From NCBI RefSeq assembly GCF_014640555.1, contig NZ_BMHE01000002.1:1-64000 (forward strand): 64,000 nucleotides of DNA, written 5' to 3'. The stretch is from Paenibacillus marchantiophytorum (GTDB taxonomy: Bacteria; Bacillota; Bacilli; Paenibacillales; NBRC-103111). The position numbers and the translations under genes are program-made. The notes below the pieces were generated by a model that had not been told where the DNA came from, did no database searches, and saw only the letters and a program-made list of their open reading frames with translations. Shown here one piece after another: positions 62,452 through 64,000 of this stretch (its first letter is position 1; each line of letters starts with the position of its first letter).

Positions 62452-63171
62452 ATGGCGAATCTATTGGTCATATATTACAGCGCATTCGGCCATGTCTACC
62501 AAATGGCACAGGCAGTTGCGGATGGAGCCAGCCAATTCGGAACCCATGAAGTGAAAATCGTTCGAATTCCCGAGATGGTTGCGGAGCAAAATCGGGTGAT
62601 TCAGCAAGATAAACAGCGTTCACAGGTTGGGGATGAGAAGCAGGCAAGCACGAAAGTGTTATCCCATCAATTTCGATTAACGGATCGCTACAGCAAATAT
62701 GAAGCTACGCTAGAATTGCAGCAAGATATTCCAATCGCTACGAATGACGATCTACGCTGGGCGGACGGCATTCTGTGGGGTTTTCCAACGTATTATGGAA
62801 CGATGCCTGCGCAAGTAAAGCTATTTCTTGAAATGGCCGGAGATCTGTGCATTGAAGGTGCTTTGGAGGGAAAACCGACAGGGATATTTAATAGTACAGC
62901 TTCGATTCATACAGGCCACGAAGCAGCAATTTTGACATCCATGGTACCTCTGTTTCATTTCGGCATGATTTTCGTAGGACTGCCGTATTTCGAGAATCCA
63001 GAGTATTTAACGGCCGATGCCATTGGGTGTTCCCCTTATGGGGCTTCTACATTGGCGGGACCTGACAGTTCCTTATCACCAGACCCGAGGGAGTTATTAA
63101 TGGCTGCTAGGTTAGGCGAAAGAGTTGCCGATGTAGCTGCTGCTTTGCAATTGTTTCAGACCCAAAGATAG
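62452..63171 (+). CDS. WrbA-like flavodoxin-fold NAD(P)H:quinone oxidoreductase
   Basis: 239 residues. The FMN-binding loop lies at the start (VIYYSAFGHVYQMA) and 'GILWGFPTYYGTMPAQVK' and 'PTGIFNSTASIHTGHE' match the WrbA family. It is longer than typical WrbA (about 200 residues) because of a charged insert at about 50-95 (QQDKQRSQVGDEKQ). In this operon it could feed electrons to the Rieske oxygenase; that is inference, since WrbA proteins are normally quinone reductases. Confidence 0.85.
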   Translation: MANLLVIYYSAFGHVYQMAQAVADGASQFGTHEVKIVRIPEMVAEQNRVIQQDKQRSQVGDEKQASTKVLSHQFRLTDRYSKYEATLELQQDIPIATNDDLRWADGILWGFPTYYGTMPAQVKLFLEMAGDLCIEGALEGKPTGIFNSTASIHTGHEAAILTSMVPLFHFGMIFVGLPYFENPEYLTADAIGCSPYGASTLAGPDSSLSPDPRELLMAARLGERVADVAAALQLFQTQR

Positions 63172-63200
63172 GATCGCAAGGAATGTTACTTTGAAAGTTT

Positions 63201-63238
63201 AAGATCCACCCTTCATTTAAGAGGCGGGATCTTTTTTC
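63201..63238 (+). terminator. hairpin between the WrbA-like and creatininase-family genes
   Basis: AAGATCC pairs with GGATCTT, with weak inner pairing, followed by six T. It could lower but not exclude readthrough to the next gene, 46 bases on. Confidence 0.7.
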
Positions 63239-63284
63239 ATACGAAGGATGTGCATACCCTGCACACCAGAGGGAGGTAGTCAGC

Positions 63285-64000
63285 ATGGCATATAGTCGTT
63301 ATACAGGAAAAGCATGGGACCGCCACTTTTTTCCACGCTTAAGCACAATGGAGGTTGCTGACGTTCCTAAGGAAGACGCGCTTATCGTACTGCCGGTTGG
63401 CGCTGTGGAACAACATGGACCTCATATGCCTGTCTTTACAGATACATTGATTTCCGAAGTGCTCTTAACGGAAGCTTTCGAGCAACTGCCTGATGAAGCG
63501 AATATTTGGCTGCTGCCAGCGATACCTTATGGGAAAAGCACCGAACATCTTGGCCATGCAGGCACGATCACGCTGTCAGCAACGACTTTAATGGCTGTCG
63601 TCATGGACATTGCCACAAGCCTCAGCAAGAGCGGGTTTCATAAATTAGTGCTTGTAAACACGCACGGAGGCAACACGGATTTATTGAATATGATGGCCAG
63701 GGAAATCCGTATTGAAACTGGCTTGGCTGTCTTCCGATTAGATCCAGGCGGACTTGGTGGTGCGGATGAATGGCTGACACCGCTTGAGAAGCAGGCCGGT
63801 ATACATGCCGGGGACATGGAAACCTCATTGGTGATGTCAGCAATGCCGCATTGGGTGCATATGGAAGCAGCGCCTACGGAATATCCGAATTATCCCGAGT
63901 CGCGCTATTTGGCGCTGCGCAGTCGTGCTTTTGCATGGGTGATGGATGACCTGTCCGCATCGGGCATTTCGGGCGATGCCACACAGGCAACAATCGCCAA
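63285..64000 (+). CDS. creatininase-family amidohydrolase, cut by the window end
   Basis: 238 residues are visible with no stop before 64000. Family motifs: 'GAVEQHGPHMPVFTDT' (metal ligands Glu, His, Asp), 'GKSTEHLGHAGTITLS', LVNTHGGNTD and Glu in HAGDMETSL. Members open cyclic amides (creatinine) or remove formyl groups from pyrimidines. GGGAGG precedes the ATG by about eight bases. Its place beside a cytosine/creatinine-deaminase-like enzyme fits breakdown of a small N-heterocycle. Confidence 0.9.
   Translation, partial: MAYSRYTGKAWDRHFFPRLSTMEVADVPKEDALIVLPVGAVEQHGPHMPVFTDTLISEVLLTEAFEQLPDEANIWLLPAIPYGKSTEHLGHAGTITLSATTLMAVVMDIATSLSKSGFHKLVLVNTHGGNTDLLNMMAREIRIETGLAVFRLDPGGLGGADEWLTPLEKQAGIHAGDMETSLVMSAMPHWVHMEAAPTEYPNYPESRYLALRSRAFAWVMDDLSASGISGDATQATIA

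Overview
The window looks like chromosomal DNA from a spore-forming Bacillota, most probably Paenibacillus or a close relative. The reasons are: strong AGGAGG-type ribosome binding sites; GTG and TTG starts mixed with ATG; the sporulation pair spoVR-yhbH; YhaM exoribonuclease; a CcpA-type cre site; a perfect Fur box; and a lipoprotein/two-permease sugar importer beside a membrane-bound AraC regulator, a typical Paenibacillus arrangement. No rRNA, tRNA, CRISPR array or prophage was recognised.

Layout. 0.2-6.3 kb: membrane AraC sensor-regulator and a carbohydrate ABC importer. 6.3-13 kb: tRNA hydroxylase trhO, a very large hybrid histidine kinase, and a divergent chemoreceptor. 13-17.5 kb: SPW-repeat membrane protein under a cre site, pncB, aldo/keto reductase, phosphodiester-glycosidase-like protein. 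17.5-21.3 kb: a frameshifted small gene, a secreted protein and an OmpR-type two-component system. 21.3-25.4 kb: two Uma2 nuclease-like paralogs bracketing spoVR-yhbH. 25.4-26.8 kb: a repeat-rich scar with a broken IS91-type transposase. 26.8-34.6 kb: a complete Wadjet defence operon in the order jetD-jetA-jetB-jetC. 34.6-37.7 kb: a Fur-controlled siderophore uptake operon. 37.7-45.7 kb: two WYL regulators divergent from an RNA-repair cluster (rtcB, a small strong transcription unit, an RlaP nucleotidyltransferase, a second rtcB, kptA, tatD). 45.7-53.7 kb: a five-gene SWIM / HEAT / MoxR-ATPase / DUF5682 / VWA operon resembling the uncharacterised E. coli yehLMPQ genes. 53.8-56.6 kb: yhaM, then a complete IS4-family element with 9-bp target duplication, inserted in a dispersed repeat. 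56.6-64 kb: an Lrp-type regulator divergent from a catabolic cluster (two amidohydrolases, Rieske oxygenase, NMT1-like binding protein, WrbA-like flavoprotein, creatininase-family enzyme, cut by the window end).

How it fits together. The stretch from about 26.8 to 53.7 kb reads as a defence and nucleic-acid-repair region: plasmid-restricting Wadjet, tRNA/RNA sealing and 2'-phosphate removal, a nuclease of the true TatD type, and a MoxR-VWA chaperone-like module. Dispersed repeats built from GGAACTACnnTCCGCTAT units lie at several of its joints. The least described parts are the five-gene MoxR-VWA operon, the duplicated RtcB cluster with its small promoter-ORF-terminator unit, and the kptA reading frame, which needs a one-base correction in a run of seven A to join its ribosome binding site.
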